The notes: generated by a model not told the origin, from the letters alone. DNA of 64,000 bases from an uncultured Pseudomonadota bacterium (GCA_903825645.1 CAIKBL010000080.1:17607-81606); one strand, 5' to 3'. Numbered from the stretch's first letter, positions 37,171 through 47,646 are shown. Numbers and translations are program-made.

Positions 37171-37647
37171 TTAATCGCCCGCGGTCAAGATGCTTTTCGC
37201 GGCCACCGCCAGCAAAAAGAGGACCAAGAATACGCTGGGCAGGCCCGGCAGAAAGGCCAACAACCCTATCAGATCGGGCTGACCGAGCAGACTAGGTCCA
37301 AGACTTAGCCCGCGGTTACTGGATGCATTACCCAACCAATAAAAAATAGTGAACGACCAGGCAACATAGATGAAGCCATACGCCATGAAGCGTTGCATCA
37401 AATTACTCAGCCGAAGCTTCGGCAAAGCAAGCGCCACCACAATAACTAGCATGCCATTGAGCGCGCCACCGGTGTGCGCCCTCACCCACCCCTGGGCGGT
37501 GCCATACATAGGAATTGGGAGGATTTTTCCGGGCCAAATTTCTATGCCTCCCAGCAGGGTAAACATCAACATAAAGCCTGCCAACATCGCAAAAAGAACG
37601 ACCAGTAAGCCATTCCCAATCATGATTCGCTGTAATCTTTCCGTCAT
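37171..37647 (-). CDS. Styrene-oxide-isomerase-like (StyC-type) membrane protein
   Basis: This 158-residue protein has four membrane segments. GGIEIWPGKILPIPMYGTAQ near residue 35, GWVRAHTGGALNGMLVIVVA near 55 and SSNRGLSLGPSLLGQPDLIG near 110 agree, position for position as I recall it, with styrene oxide isomerase (GGFEIIPGYII, GWARAHSGPALNGM, NRGLTFGPNQFGPGDI). StyC uses haem to turn an aryl epoxide into an aldehyde. The characteristic His in the second helix (RAHTG) is kept. ATG 37647 follows GGGGG by about 6 bases; GTG 37671 is less likely. No styAB monooxygenase is nearby, so the epoxide donor may be another enzyme. Confidence 0.65.
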   Translation of the reverse strand: MTERLQRIMIGNGLLVVLFAMLAGFMLMFTLLGGIEIWPGKILPIPMYGTAQGWVRAHTGGALNGMLVIVVALALPKLRLSNLMQRFMAYGFIYVAWSFTIFYWLGNASSNRGLSLGPSLLGQPDLIGLLAFLPGLPSVFLVLFLLAVAAKSILTAGD

Positions 37648-37688
37648 CACGCCCCCGTTGTTTTTATCCACGCGAATCCATACCCGTC

Positions 37689-38597
37689 TTATCTTGAAGA
37701 ACTCTCCGGAAACGGAACCGGCATGTCGGGGTTATGCGTATCGAGCAGCGGCAAACGTTCGCCCGTAGGCAGTGCGGCGTGCCCGGCGATCCAGTCATGC
37801 ATCCATTTCGGATCGTCTTCAGATCGTGGGTTATGCCAAGGCAGCAGTGCTCGCAGCAAATAGGGTCCCACATTGAAAATCATTGCCAAAATTTCTCGAA
37901 ACACGGCGCCGATATTACGCGGCGCTCGCAGCAATCCGTCTTTTTTCAGCGCCGTCAACATGCCCACGAGACCATAGCCAATCACATGGCACGAGCCGTG
38001 AAGGACGCCAAGAGCCCGCGGCCAATACTGCCCGCTGTAGGCCATATAGACATCAAACGCTACCGTTTTGTGCTCGATCTCTTCGACCATGTGCATTAAC
38101 CAAAAAGAGGTCACCTGAGGTGATGCATCCTTGAAAAGCGCCACGCGCTTATGAATTAACCAATGCGTAAATCCGTTCGTCATGCATTCGAACCCCGCGT
38201 TATAGGCAAGTTGGGTGCGTAAACTCATGCATGAGAGCCGATCGTAGGACCGGCGGAGCCGTGCTTCCACGGCCGCAAATTCTGGGTAACCATTTGCTTT
38301 CAGGAGATCATTCAACCGCCGATGGCACTGATAGTGCCGAGCCTCTTGGCCGTTAAATCCACGCATATCTGCTAGCAACGCCGGGTCCTGCACATACGCC
38401 ATCGCTTTTTGCGTGCTTCTGATGAGGTAGGGCTCGAGGTAGGGCATTGTCAGGGACATGCCGTTGAATAAATGCGAACGGAACGGGTTACCGGGGATCC
38501 AATGGGGGGCCAGATCGTCCTGAAATTCGAAAGTAAACGGCCTCACGACGATCTCCGCGACCTGCTTCTTTTCGTACTGATAGGGGCGCTTTGACAT
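37689..38597 (-). CDS. PF10118-type predicted metal-dependent hydrolase
   Basis: This 302-residue, mostly helical protein begins MSKRPYQYEKKQVAEIVVRP. It contains FNGQEARHYQCHRRLNDLL near residue 90 and WLMHMVEEIEHKTVAFDVY near residue 165. The E-x2-H pattern in both helices resembles a di-iron/ferritin-like ligand set. The family is annotated as predicted metal-dependent hydrolase, but the chemistry is unproven. ATG 38597 is chosen because GAGG lies 6 bases upstream; an in-frame ATG at 38609 is also possible. It is 41 bases upstream of the StyC-like gene's nearest start, so the pair is probably one unit. Confidence 0.75.
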   Translation of the reverse strand: MSKRPYQYEKKQVAEIVVRPFTFEFQDDLAPHWIPGNPFRSHLFNGMSLTMPYLEPYLIRSTQKAMAYVQDPALLADMRGFNGQEARHYQCHRRLNDLLKANGYPEFAAVEARLRRSYDRLSCMSLRTQLAYNAGFECMTNGFTHWLIHKRVALFKDASPQVTSFWLMHMVEEIEHKTVAFDVYMAYSGQYWPRALGVLHGSCHVIGYGLVGMLTALKKDGLLRAPRNIGAVFREILAMIFNVGPYLLRALLPWHNPRSEDDPKWMHDWIAGHAALPTGERLPLLDTHNPDMPVPFPESSSR

Positions 38598-38749
38598 ACC
38601 GAACCTCATCGTTTTGAATCCGCGCAAAGTCCCACGTGGGCGTATCATCACCAAGATGATGCTAGTAATAGAGACTCTAGTTCGCCCTCCTTCGGCGCGC
38701 AAGGTAAACACGCTTGGCGAAGCGCTCTGAAAAATCCTCGATCAGCATC

Positions 38750-38783
38750 GTCTCCCGCCGGCAAAATTATGCTGGCGGGAGAC
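38750..38783 (-). terminator. Hairpin after the D-aminoacylase gene
   Basis: GTCTCCCGCC pairs with GGCGGGAGAC (10 bp) around a 14-base loop, 42 bases beyond the deacylase stop. No T-tract follows on the minus strand. Confidence 0.45.
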
Positions 38784-38824
38784 AGATCATGCGCGGCGGC
38801 GAGGGTTGTCCGGGCATCGCGCGT

Positions 38825-40561
38825 TTAGCGGCGGGGCGCCGCCTGAGGACCGCGAATCAATTTTCCCGGTAGCACACCCGTGGCAACCCCGTCCTGATAG
38901 GTCAACTGACCACTTTGCACGGTCGCTTTGTATCCATCGACGCGTTGCACGAGACGACGCCCCGCAGCGGGCAAATCCCGCACGGCTTCCGGTGCGTGCA
39001 GGTGGAGTCGCTCAAAGTCGACGACATTCACATCTGCGCGCATGCCCGGAGCGAGAAGCCCCCGATCGTGGAGACCATAGGCACAAGCCGTATCCCGCGT
39101 TTGTAGCTTGACGGCTAGTTCGAGCGGCAGACGGGCACCCCGCGTCCTATCCCGAACCCAATAGCTCAACATATAGCTCGGGGAACTGGCGTCGCAGATA
39201 ACGCCACAGTGCGCGCCACCGTCGGACAGGCTCAGCATCGCTCGGGGATGTAGCAACATCTCCCGAATCGGGTCGAAATTGGCTTCCGCATAATTGATGA
39301 TCGGGTAGTAAATAAAATCACTGCCGCCCTTTGCCAGCATCGCGTCAAGGAGCACCGCCTGTGGTGTGCGTCCCGTCCGTTTTGCGATACCGGCGATGCT
39401 GCACTCCGGCGTAGGCTCATAATCCGGCGGATCGCCGAGCGGGTACATATTGTCAAAGTGCGTCACGAAAAAAGTGTCGAACTTGCCGGTGAGCGTGGTC
39501 TCCTCCGCCGCGAGCTGGGCGCGCATCTCAGGCGCCGAAAGTAACCGAATCCGCTCGTCGAACGGACGTCCCGCCACTTTCAGATAACTCGGATGCCCCT
39601 TGAACGGGTGCATCGGATTATCAAAGCTGAGCAGCATGCCTGCTGGTCGCGTTGCAACCTGCGCACGCAAATTTGCGCCGGCCGCCACGGCCTCCTCAGT
39701 CCATCTCAAGATATCGCGCCATTCGCCCGGGTTGTGGCTCGCCTGCGCCAGGATGAAGCTCACCGGCAGGCCTGTCTCGGTCGAGAGATCTCTCATCCAA
39801 GCAATATCTTCATGAAAACGGCCATGCATCCCGCCCAGCCCGAAGTCGCTCGCGATCTCGAAAACGCCGTGTCCAGCACGTGCGCAGGCACGCCCGATCC
39901 CGATCAACTCTTCATGCCCGGCGAAAGTACCCGGCACCGGCCTTCCATCCTTGGCCCGATGGAGCATCGTGCGAGACGAGGTAAAACCCAGCGCGCCGGC
40001 CCGCAGCGCGTCTTCGACGATATCCGCCATCGCCGCGATGTCCTCCGCGCTCGCCGCTTCATTCGCCGCGCCGCGATCGCCCATCACATAGCCACGGACA
40101 GCACCATGCGGAACCTGAGTGCCGATATCCAGCGCACGCGGGAATTTCTCGAGGGTGTCGAGATATTCCGGGAACGTTTCCCAGCCCCATTTAATGCCTT
40201 CGGCGAGCGCGCTGCCCGGGATGTCCTCTACCCCTTCCATCAATTGGATCAACCAGTCATGCCGATCTGGGCGCGCGGGCGCGAAACCAACGCCACAATT
40301 ACCCATGACAAGCGTCGTGACACCGTGCCATCCGGAGGGCGCGAGGTAGGGATCCCAAGTAGCCTGGCCATCGTAGTGCGTATGGACATCTACAAAGCCG
40401 GGCGTCACCAGCAGACCATTGGCTTCTATTTCCCGTCGACCAGGACCCGCCTTGCCGCCCACCTGGGTAATTCGATCACCATCGATAGCTAAATCGCCGT
40501 TGACGGCGGGCGCCCCGCTACCATCCACAAGCCGTCCGCCCCGAATGACTAAATCATGCAT
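38825..40561 (-). CDS. N-acyl-D-amino-acid deacylase family amidohydrolase
   Basis: This 578-residue amidohydrolase begins [20 protein letters not shown], typical of D-aminoacylase and dihydropyrimidinase-like enzymes. The first metal motif is [20 protein letters not shown] near residue 60, and the following [18 protein letters not shown] holds the Cys that binds metal in D-aminoacylase. C-terminal [20 protein letters not shown] near residue 465 holds the late Asp. Enzymes of this type release the acyl group from N-acyl-D-amino acids, but many homologues act on other amides. GGGAG is about 5 bases before ATG 40561. It faces the divergent RecD2 gene. Confidence 0.87.
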   Translation of the reverse strand: MHDLVIRGGRLVDGSGAPAVNGDLAIDGDRITQVGGKAGPGRREIEANGLLVTPGFVDVHTHYDGQATWDPYLAPSGWHGVTTLVMGNCGVGFAPARPDRHDWLIQLMEGVEDIPGSALAEGIKWGWETFPEYLDTLEKFPRALDIGTQVPHGAVRGYVMGDRGAANEAASAEDIAAMADIVEDALRAGALGFTSSRTMLHRAKDGRPVPGTFAGHEELIGIGRACARAGHGVFEIASDFGLGGMHGRFHEDIAWMRDLSTETGLPVSFILAQASHNPGEWRDILRWTEEAVAAGANLRAQVATRPAGMLLSFDNPMHPFKGHPSYLKVAGRPFDERIRLLSAPEMRAQLAAEETTLTGKFDTFFVTHFDNMYPLGDPPDYEPTPECSIAGIAKRTGRTPQAVLLDAMLAKGGSDFIYYPIINYAEANFDPIREMLLHPRAMLSLSDGGAHCGVICDASSPSYMLSYWVRDRTRGARLPLELAVKLQTRDTACAYGLHDRGLLAPGMRADVNVVDFERLHLHAPEAVRDLPAAGRRLVQRVDGYKATVQSGQLTYQDGVATGVLPGKLIRGPQAAPRR

Positions 40562-40764
40562 TGCAGCACTCCCGCGTAATATCGTTGTTCTGGGATTAGA
40601 ACCTATCCAGCGCGATGCGGCTAGCCGGACCACGAGATATCCGGAGAGCATGGTAAATTAGCCTTGCCGCTGATCTCTTTATAGCCCCGCCCCGTACCGG
40701 TGGTCTTTTTCTGAAAAAATGAAAGACATGGTGGTTGCTATCGTTGGTTTCAAAGGGGGGAGTA

Positions 40765-42960
40765 ATGGAAAAACCCACTGCTAATCGAGAGATCTTGGCC
40801 GGGCTCGTCGAACGCGTCACCTTTCACAACGGCGACACGGGATTCTGTGTGCTGCGCATCAAGGCACGGGGCCATCGTGATCTGGTAACCGTGGTCGGAC
40901 ACGCCGCGATGATTTCGGCAGGCGAGTGGGTAACCGCTGCCGGGGACTGGACCAATGACCACACTCATGGCCAGCAATTCAAAGCCCATTTTCTCCGCAG
41001 CTCTGCGCCGAGCTCCCTTGATGGCATCGAAAAATATCTCGGTTCGGGCATGATTCGGGGTATCGGTCCTGTCTATGCGAAAAAGATGGTCTCCGCCTTC
41101 GGCACAACCGTATTCGAGACTATCGAGAATGCGCCCGAACGGCTCCGGGATGTCGCCGGCATTGGTCCCACGCGCGCCAAACGCATCACCGATGGATGGG
41201 CAGAGCAAAAAGTCGTCCGTGAAATCATGGTATTCCTTCACAGCAACGGTGTCGGAACCGCGCGTGCTGTACGTATCTATAAGACTTACGGGGTAGATGC
41301 GGTGCAGGTCATGATTGAAAACCCTTATCGGCTCGCGCGTGATATCCGGGGAATTGGTTTCAAGACCGCGGACGCCATTGCAATGAAGCTCGGCATAGAC
41401 GCCACCGCTAGCGTCCGGATCCGTGCTGGGATCTCCTACGCGCTGAAGGAGGCGATGACCGCAGGGCATTGTGGTCTGCCGATAACTGATTTGATCTCGC
41501 TGGCCGAAAAACTGCTGGAAGTGCCAGCGGCGCTCGTCGTTACTGCACTGGATCTCGAACTCGCGGACGGCACCGTGATCCAAGACACATTAGGAGAGAC
41601 GCATTGCGTTTTTCTCGCCAATCTCTACCGCGCCGAGCAGTCGATCGCGGTCGCCCTCCTTACGCTTGCGAGATCTCCCCTGCCGTGGGAAAAGCTCGAT
41701 GCGGGAAAAGCGCTCGAATGGGTGAGCCAACGGATTGGGCTTAAGCTTGCGCCAAGCCAGAAGGCTGCGGTCACCCTCGCCATGTCCTCGAAGATCCTCG
41801 TCTTGACCGGCGGTCCAGGCGTCGGCAAGACGACCATCGTGAACGCGATCCTACGTATTCTGCTCGCAAAACAGGTCACCCTCCTGCTTTGCGCACCGAC
41901 CGGCCGCGCAGCAAAGCGCCTCAGTGAAACAACCGGGCAGGAAGCAAAGACCATTCACCGGCTTCTCGAAATCGATCCTAAAACGGGCGGCTTCAAACGC
42001 AATGCGGATAATCTACTCGACTGTAATCTCCTGATCCTCGATGAGGCATCGATGGTCGATGTGCTTCTGATGAATGCGCTACTAAAAGCAGTACCCGCCC
42101 ACGCCGCACTCCTCATCGTCGGTGACGTCGATCAACTACCCTCAGTAGGTCCTGGCCAAATCTTGGCCGACCTTATTGACTCTCGGGTATTGCCGGTCGT
42201 CCGTCTGACTGAAGTATTCCGACAGGCCGCCAGCAGCCGAATCATCACCACCGCACATCGCATCAACCAAGGACTGACACCGGATCTTGGCAAGCCGGAA
42301 GCAGAGAGCGACTTCTATTTTGTCGAGGCTGATACGCCGGAAGTCGCGGTTGCCCGCATTATCGAACTCGTGAAGACGCGGATCCCCCGTCGCTTCGGCC
42401 TCGACCCTATTCGGGACATTCAGGTGTTATGTCCCATGAACCGAGGCGGTATCGGCGCCCGTTCACTCAACATCGCCTTGCAGGCAGCACTCAATCCCGC
42501 AGGTGAGCATAAGGTGGAGCGGTTCGGCTGGATATTTGCGCCGGGCGACAAGGTTATGCAAATCGAAAATGATTATGACAAGGAAGTTTACAACGGCGAC
42601 ATCGGCTATGTGGACGCGGTCGACCCGGAGGCAGGAGAACTCATCGCGCGCTTCGATGATCACCTCGTAACCTATGCCGTCGGTGAGCTCGACACGTTGG
42701 TCCCGGCCTATGCCGTGACTATCCACAAGAGTCAAGGATCCGAATATGGTGCAGTCGTGATCCCGGTGATGACCCAGCACTACACCATGCTGCAACGAAA
42801 CCTACTGTATACCGGCGTGACTCGAGGCAAAAAACTTGTCGTGTTGGTGGGCCAGAAAAAAGCCATCGCTATCGCCATCCAAAACGTCTCCGGGCGCCAA
42901 CGCTGGTCAAAACTCAAAGAGTGGCTTCTCACACCACCCGTGCTTTCAGTTCCAGCGTAA
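40765..42960 (+). CDS. recD2: RecD2-type SF1B DNA helicase
   Basis: This 731-residue 5'-3' DNA helicase has the N-terminal OB-like region (MEKPTANREILAGLVERVTF onward) and tandem helix-hairpin-helix motifs (LRDVAGIGPTRAKRI near residue 128, ARDIRGIGFKTADAIA near 195). The helicase core has Walker A LTGGPGVGKTTIVNA near 350, Walker B LLILDEASMVD near 425 and the C-terminal motif VTIHKSQGSEYGAVVIPVM near 655. RecD2 works without RecBC in most bacteria and is linked to replication-fork and repair functions. GGGGGGAG lies right before ATG 40765. It is a single gene, convergent with the response regulator. Confidence 0.93.
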   Translation: MEKPTANREILAGLVERVTFHNGDTGFCVLRIKARGHRDLVTVVGHAAMISAGEWVTAAGDWTNDHTHGQQFKAHFLRSSAPSSLDGIEKYLGSGMIRGIGPVYAKKMVSAFGTTVFETIENAPERLRDVAGIGPTRAKRITDGWAEQKVVREIMVFLHSNGVGTARAVRIYKTYGVDAVQVMIENPYRLARDIRGIGFKTADAIAMKLGIDATASVRIRAGISYALKEAMTAGHCGLPITDLISLAEKLLEVPAALVVTALDLELADGTVIQDTLGETHCVFLANLYRAEQSIAVALLTLARSPLPWEKLDAGKALEWVSQRIGLKLAPSQKAAVTLAMSSKILVLTGGPGVGKTTIVNAILRILLAKQVTLLLCAPTGRAAKRLSETTGQEAKTIHRLLEIDPKTGGFKRNADNLLDCNLLILDEASMVDVLLMNALLKAVPAHAALLIVGDVDQLPSVGPGQILADLIDSRVLPVVRLTEVFRQAASSRIITTAHRINQGLTPDLGKPEAESDFYFVEADTPEVAVARIIELVKTRIPRRFGLDPIRDIQVLCPMNRGGIGARSLNIALQAALNPAGEHKVERFGWIFAPGDKVMQIENDYDKEVYNGDIGYVDAVDPEAGELIARFDDHLVTYAVGELDTLVPAYAVTIHKSQGSEYGAVVIPVMTQHYTMLQRNLLYTGVTRGKKLVVLVGQKKAIAIAIQNVSGRQRWSKLKEWLLTPPVLSVPA

Positions 42961-43032
42961 TCCACCGCGAGGGCATAATCGGTGTTGTGTCGTCCTTGAC
43001 CAAATTACAAGCATCCGCCTGGGCAAATGCGC

Positions 43033-43686
43033 TCAGGGTTCAAGCAGATTGCAACGGATCGCAAGTCGCGCCATTTCCGCAACGGATTTCAACTGGAGTT
43101 TCGTCTTTATGTCAGTGGTGTAATTCGCGATAGTCTTGCCACTGAGAGACAGACGCTGTGCAATCTCCTTGACTGTCTCGCCGCTCGCAAGGAGAAGAAA
43201 AATTTCGAACTCCCGGATAGACAACGCGGCCACGGGCGAGCGTACGCCGCGGTTTGCCTGGCGCTCGATCCGAAGGGCCGTCGCAGGATCAACGAAGCGC
43301 TCGCCCGCCAGCAACGCGCGTAAGGCATCCAGCAGGAGGCTTGGCGGACTGCCCTTGTTCAGATAGCCCTGTGCACCGGCCTGCAGCGCTTGCCCCACAT
43401 AGAACGCATCCTCCTGCACGCTGCAGGCCAGAATGCGTGCGCGGGGCTCCCTTTCCCTGATGCGCCGTATGGCCTCAAGCCCACCGATACCGGGCATACG
43501 CAAGTCCATGACGACGACGGCCGGCGCGAGTGCTGAAAAGGCGCGAACCGCATGTTCACCCGTATCCGCTTCGCCGACCACATTCAGATCGGCGGCCCGC
43601 TCGAGCACCGTGCGATAGGCATGACGCATAAAGGGATGGTCATCAACCAAGAGTACCGTACGGAACACAGTCTCTGTGCTTTGCAT
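43033..43686 (-). CDS. NarL/LuxR-family response regulator, orphan
   Basis: This 217-residue two-domain regulator has a receiver (residues 8-125) with the acidic pair in LLVDDHPFMR, the phosphoacceptor Asp in VVVMDLRMPGIGG near residue 60 and the conserved Lys in GYLNKGSPP near 110. The LuxR-type HTH (about 150-212) contains LSIREFEIFLLLASGETVKE and LSLSGKTIANYTTDI. GGAGA precedes the ATG. No histidine kinase is in the window. The 670 bases upstream are non-coding and may contain its own promoter or targets. Confidence 0.92.
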   Translation of the reverse strand: MQSTETVFRTVLLVDDHPFMRHAYRTVLERAADLNVVGEADTGEHAVRAFSALAPAVVVMDLRMPGIGGLEAIRRIREREPRARILACSVQEDAFYVGQALQAGAQGYLNKGSPPSLLLDALRALLAGERFVDPATALRIERQANRGVRSPVAALSIREFEIFLLLASGETVKEIAQRLSLSGKTIANYTTDIKTKLQLKSVAEMARLAIRCNLLEP

Positions 43687-44355
43687 GGGCGAGTCTCCGA
43701 AGTCGTGTCCCCGGATTCTGGGAGGTCAAGGTAAAGATCTGCAATACCATCGCGAAGCTCCCCTCAAGGCCATCACCCCTACCGTAAACGGACCTCACCT
43801 TCGTGTACGCGACAAGTTTTTCAGTCGGCTCAATGGCATTGCTTGCTTTGCGACTGAAGTTTATTAAGAAAAATCATCTGTAGGCGCTTTTCCCATCTGG
43901 CAGGAAAATTTCCCTGCTCGTGCAAAAGCACTCAAGCGCTGGCCGCTACGGCCGGACTTGCGCTTTTTACGTCAGCAGAAAGATCAAGATGCAAGCGTCG
44001 CCTCACCGAGCCGGCGGACAAGTCGTCTTGTCGGCGCTAGGCGCGTTCGCCCTAGGCAAGGAAGACTAACTACCATGCACACATGATTCGCCGATTTCCG
44101 CTACCCACAGTGGCGTTTAGCCCCCGGGGGCTCCGGGATCGCAGGCCGAATCCGCTCAACAGCGCTGCAGTTAACGTAACGGACCCCGTGGGGGGGTTAG
44201 GTTAACTTGTGCTCTAGAAAATTTCGCGCCTATAAAGTGACCATAAGAGCCGCATACGGTTCAGTCAATCCACAGGAACGTTTTAACTGACTCGTTAGCG
44301 GCGAAAAAACTCGACGGGGACCACCACATCGTTTCGATCCGGTTAAAGCCCTGCG
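43687..44355. other. Intergenic, no gene recognised
   Basis: There are 669 bases between two minus-strand genes. A 14-bp GC palindrome (AGCCCCCGGGGGCT near 44118) is present. No frame has a ribosome site with a family match. Confidence 0.35.
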
Positions 44356-45117
44356 TCAATGCGGGTCTGGCTTGCGGAATTTCAAGACAAATTGGTTTGT
44401 CTTGCCGCGAATGGTGGGGTCGAAAACCGGGATGTTACCCGGATCGTTATCGTTTTTGAGGAGATTACTTGCCGCTTCCAGCACAAAGCCGGCGGCGGCC
44501 GCTTCGCGCTTGACCACTGCCGGATCTATGCGATGTAGCGCGGTTACCTGTGCTTCCGTGGCGCCCGGAAGCGCACAATGATCCACGATAAAATAAACGC
44601 CGCCAGGCTTCAGCGCCGCGAAGATAGCGCGGTTCATCCGGGCGATATCGATCTTTTGTACATGCTGATCGTGGTAGAGCTGACTCATGAAAACAAGATC
44701 GACCGGCGCCTCGAAGTGAATCTCAGCCATCGGCTGGATTCGATTCTCGATATTGGTATAACCCGCCGCGACCAGTGCCGTGATGCCCTCTTTCGCCTTC
44801 GGGAATCTGGTATCCAGCCACGTCGGATTGAAAGCAAAGACCTTACCGCCAGAACCCACGACGCGACTCAGCAAACGCGTGTAGTAACCGCTTCCTGGAC
44901 CGATGTCGACGACACGCGCAGCAGTCTCGACCCCCGTGAGAACAAGAATTTGACTCGGTTTTCGGTCGCCATCACGGGCACGATCGGTGGCGGGCCGCTC
45001 GGGATCGGCAAGCGCCGCCACAATGGGCGGGGCTAGCGGCATCGCCGCCTGAGGCGATCCTCCGGCAAAGAGACCCAGGTACAGCACCATGCCAAGCATT
45101 AATCGATACGACACCAT
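44356..45117 (-). CDS. Exported class I SAM-dependent methyltransferase-like protein
   Basis: This protein of about 253 residues has an N-terminal signal peptide (LMLGMVLYLGLFAGGSPQAA) followed by a class I methyltransferase domain. Motif I is VVDIGPGSGYYTRLLSRVV near residue 85, and LKPGGVYFIVDH near 190 is the post-II/III region. Periplasmic methyltransferase-like proteins of this shape are widespread, yet SAM is cytoplasmic, so the function is puzzling. ATG 45117 has GGGAGG only 3 bases away, so ATG 45129 remains possible. The PPOX-fold gene lies upstream on the same strand, about 60 bases away. Confidence 0.82.
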   Translation of the reverse strand: MVSYRLMLGMVLYLGLFAGGSPQAAMPLAPPIVAALADPERPATDRARDGDRKPSQILVLTGVETAARVVDIGPGSGYYTRLLSRVVGSGGKVFAFNPTWLDTRFPKAKEGITALVAAGYTNIENRIQPMAEIHFEAPVDLVFMSQLYHDQHVQKIDIARMNRAIFAALKPGGVYFIVDHCALPGATEAQVTALHRIDPAVVKREAAAAGFVLEAASNLLKNDNDPGNIPVFDPTIRGKTNQFVLKFRKPDPH

Positions 45118-45180
45118 TGGCCTCCCCATTTATTTTATAAACCACCGATCATCGAACCCAATATCAACCCCCACGAAACT

Positions 45181-45834
45181 TCAGCCCTCACCTCGCGCGA
45201 CCATCGCCTCGTATTCGGCAAAGGTAATCAAGCCAAGTGCGCGCGCCGTTATCTGGGCCGTCTCCGGCAGAACATGCTGCAGCGTATCGATGCGTTTCCA
45301 CACCGCGAACGGTGTTTCAAGGGGAACCTGTGGCACGTACTTCGACTGCCTCGCTTTTTCATAACGATGCACGTAGCGCGGGCAGTTAACCCAAATCCGA
45401 TTCACATCGACGCGCACGAGGTATTGCGCCTCGGGGTAGATCGCGAGCAACGGATGTTCGCGCAATAACGCCGCCGTTCCTTGCACGCGCATCCGGTGTG
45501 GATTTTCGAAATCGATGAAGAGCAGCCCAACTCGACGCTGCCCCACAATGTTGCCCATCGAATAGAACATACCGTTGCCGTCATATCCAGGGAAGATCAA
45601 CGTGCAGGCATCCAACACGGTCACAAAACCGTACGGTCCGCCCTTGTAGGACACCGTGGGCTCGCCTTCCGGATCTACGCTGGACAGAAAGAACATATCG
45701 CGCGAGGCAACGAATGCCTGCTCTTCTGGGGTGAATTGCGCGTGAATAATCGCCTGGTCGAGTAACGCGGCGAGCTTAGTAGTCCCGAATTCCTGTTGAA
45801 GGGCGAGGTGTTCCGCCGCATAGATGGACTGCAT
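45181..45834 (-). CDS. Pyridoxamine 5'-phosphate oxidase-fold (PPOX) family protein
   Basis: This 217-residue split-barrel flavin/F420-binding fold protein contains ASRDMFFLSSVDPEGEPTVS near residue 45, GNGMFYSMGNIVGQRRVGLL near 90 and HRMRVQGTAALL near 115, all standard for the PPOX family. AGGAGGG just before ATG 45834 sets the start and predicts strong translation. Members include oxidases and F420-dependent reductases as well as haem-binding proteins; the specific role is not given by the sequence. Confidence 0.87.
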   Translation of the reverse strand: MQSIYAAEHLALQQEFGTTKLAALLDQAIIHAQFTPEEQAFVASRDMFFLSSVDPEGEPTVSYKGGPYGFVTVLDACTLIFPGYDGNGMFYSMGNIVGQRRVGLLFIDFENPHRMRVQGTAALLREHPLLAIYPEAQYLVRVDVNRIWVNCPRYVHRYEKARQSKYVPQVPLETPFAVWKRIDTLQHVLPETAQITARALGLITFAEYEAMVARGEG

Positions 45835-45984
45835 GCATCCCTCCTGAATTGAAGCTTTGATCTGGTGTGCGCCAATCAATCTCTCCAGACGGGCCATCAC
45901 GTCGCGAGATTAGCATCGCGACGCCCCGCGTGCACCGCCGCAAACGTCCGACCTTGAGCAGGACTCAGTCGCGGCCCCGCGCCC

Positions 45985-47646
45985 TCAGGAAAAAAGAGGG
46001 GTGGCGATGCCCGGAGCCATCGACAAAAGGGCTGTACTGAAGTCATTCCCCGCAAGGAGCGCCGTCTCGTCGTCCGGCACACCCGCCTTCCGAAGTTTGC
46101 CTCGGACACGATCGTTGGCTTCGCACACTGCGACCTTGACCCCACGACTTCGAAGCGTCTTTACCACCTCGCCGAGCGTCTGAATCCCGGTGATATCCAT
46201 GAATGGGACGCGGCGCAACCGTAAAATCAACATCTCCGGCTTGGTATGGCTCTGCAGCAGCGCGCGCGCAAAATTCTCAACCGCGCCGAAGAAAAGCGGG
46301 CCCGCAATTTCGAAAACCAGGATCCCGCGCGGCAAGGCCCCTATCCCGAGCGTGGACAGCTCCGCACGGAGCGATTCCGCGCCAACCTCCTGGGTTTCCA
46401 CGACCTCGGCCATGCGGTGCAGAAAATGAAGAATAGCAAGGATAACGCCCACGTTGACCGCAACGACGAGATCAGCGAATACGGTCAAGCCAAAAGTCAC
46501 TATCAGAATCACGCGATCGGCAGTAGGCGCGCGGCGCAAAAGGCGGACGAAGTGGCCTACATCGCTCATGTTCCAGGCCACCACGAAAAGGATAGCCGAC
46601 AGCGCCGACAGCGGGATACTGGACGCCAGCGGTGCGAGCAGCAGCAGGACACCCACTAACGTCGCTGCATGCGTCAATCCCGCCAATGGTCCCGTAGCAC
46701 CACTGCGTATATTTGTCGCGGTGCGAGCGATGGCTCCCGTAGCGGCAAAGCCCCCGAAAAGGGGCGCCACGACATTGGCAAGACCCTGACCAATGAGTTC
46801 CTGATTAGAATCATGACGCGTGCCCGCCATGCCGTCCGCCACGACGGCGGAAAGCAATGATTCAATCGCGCCGAGCATCGCAATAGTGAAGGCGGGTCCG
46901 ATGAGCGCAATGACTTGTGCAAGTGAGAGATGCGGCAATGTCAACGTCGGTAGTCCTCTGGGGATCCCGCCAAAGGCGCTACCAATCGTCGCGACGCCCG
47001 GCAGCTTTACTTGGGACTGTATCGCGGTCGCGACGAGCATGGCGACTAACGGCCCCGGCACGCCGGCAAGCCGCGGAATCCGCGGTGTCACAATGAGCAG
47101 CGCGAGACTCCCTAACGCGATCCCCAGTGTCGGCCAGTGGGCGTCCGGTAGTACTTGTAGCGAATGCCAGAGCTTCTCGTGGAAGTGTACGCCGCTGACG
47201 ACGGGAAGACCGAAGAAATCATGCCATTGTCCGACAAAGATAATGACCCCGATGCCTGCAGTAAACCCTAGAATTACCGGCGTCGGGATGAATTTTATGA
47301 CGCCGCCCATACGTGCCATACCAAGACAGACCAGGATGATGCCAGCCATCAGCGTCGCAACCTGCAATCCGCCGATCCCATATTGCGCGGTTACGCCGGA
47401 CAGAATGACGACGAACGCGCCCGTGGGCCCCGCGATTTGCACCCTACTGCCGCCGAGCAGGGTCACCAGCCCGCCACCGATGATGGCGGTATAAATCCCT
47501 TGCTCGGGTCTCGCACCGGATGCAATCGCAAACGCCATCGCCAAGGGCAGCGCAACGATCCCCACGACACCGCCGGCCACTAAGTTCGGCAGCCAGTGTC
47601 GCCGCGCGTAAAGACCTGCTCGGTGTGCTTCAAAGAAGGCGATCAT
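45985..47646 (-). CDS. SulP-family inorganic anion transporter with STAS domain
   Basis: This 553-residue inner-membrane carrier has about 12 membrane segments. LPNLVAGGVVGIVALPLAMA near residue 20 is the family signature with substrate-site residues, and SNQELIGQGLANVVAPLFGG near 290 is the conserved SulP loop. A C-terminal STAS domain (about 435-545) carries VPFMDITGIQTL. Unlike 2315-4579 it has no cNMP domain. Sulfate, bicarbonate or a dicarboxylate are candidate substrates. The ribosome site is GGGG about 8 bases upstream. Confidence 0.9.
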   Translation of the reverse strand: MIAFFEAHRAGLYARRHWLPNLVAGGVVGIVALPLAMAFAIASGARPEQGIYTAIIGGGLVTLLGGSRVQIAGPTGAFVVILSGVTAQYGIGGLQVATLMAGIILVCLGMARMGGVIKFIPTPVILGFTAGIGVIIFVGQWHDFFGLPVVSGVHFHEKLWHSLQVLPDAHWPTLGIALGSLALLIVTPRIPRLAGVPGPLVAMLVATAIQSQVKLPGVATIGSAFGGIPRGLPTLTLPHLSLAQVIALIGPAFTIAMLGAIESLLSAVVADGMAGTRHDSNQELIGQGLANVVAPLFGGFAATGAIARTATNIRSGATGPLAGLTHAATLVGVLLLLAPLASSIPLSALSAILFVVAWNMSDVGHFVRLLRRAPTADRVILIVTFGLTVFADLVVAVNVGVILAILHFLHRMAEVVETQEVGAESLRAELSTLGIGALPRGILVFEIAGPLFFGAVENFARALLQSHTKPEMLILRLRRVPFMDITGIQTLGEVVKTLRSRGVKVAVCEANDRVRGKLRKAGVPDDETALLAGNDFSTALLSMAPGIATPLFS

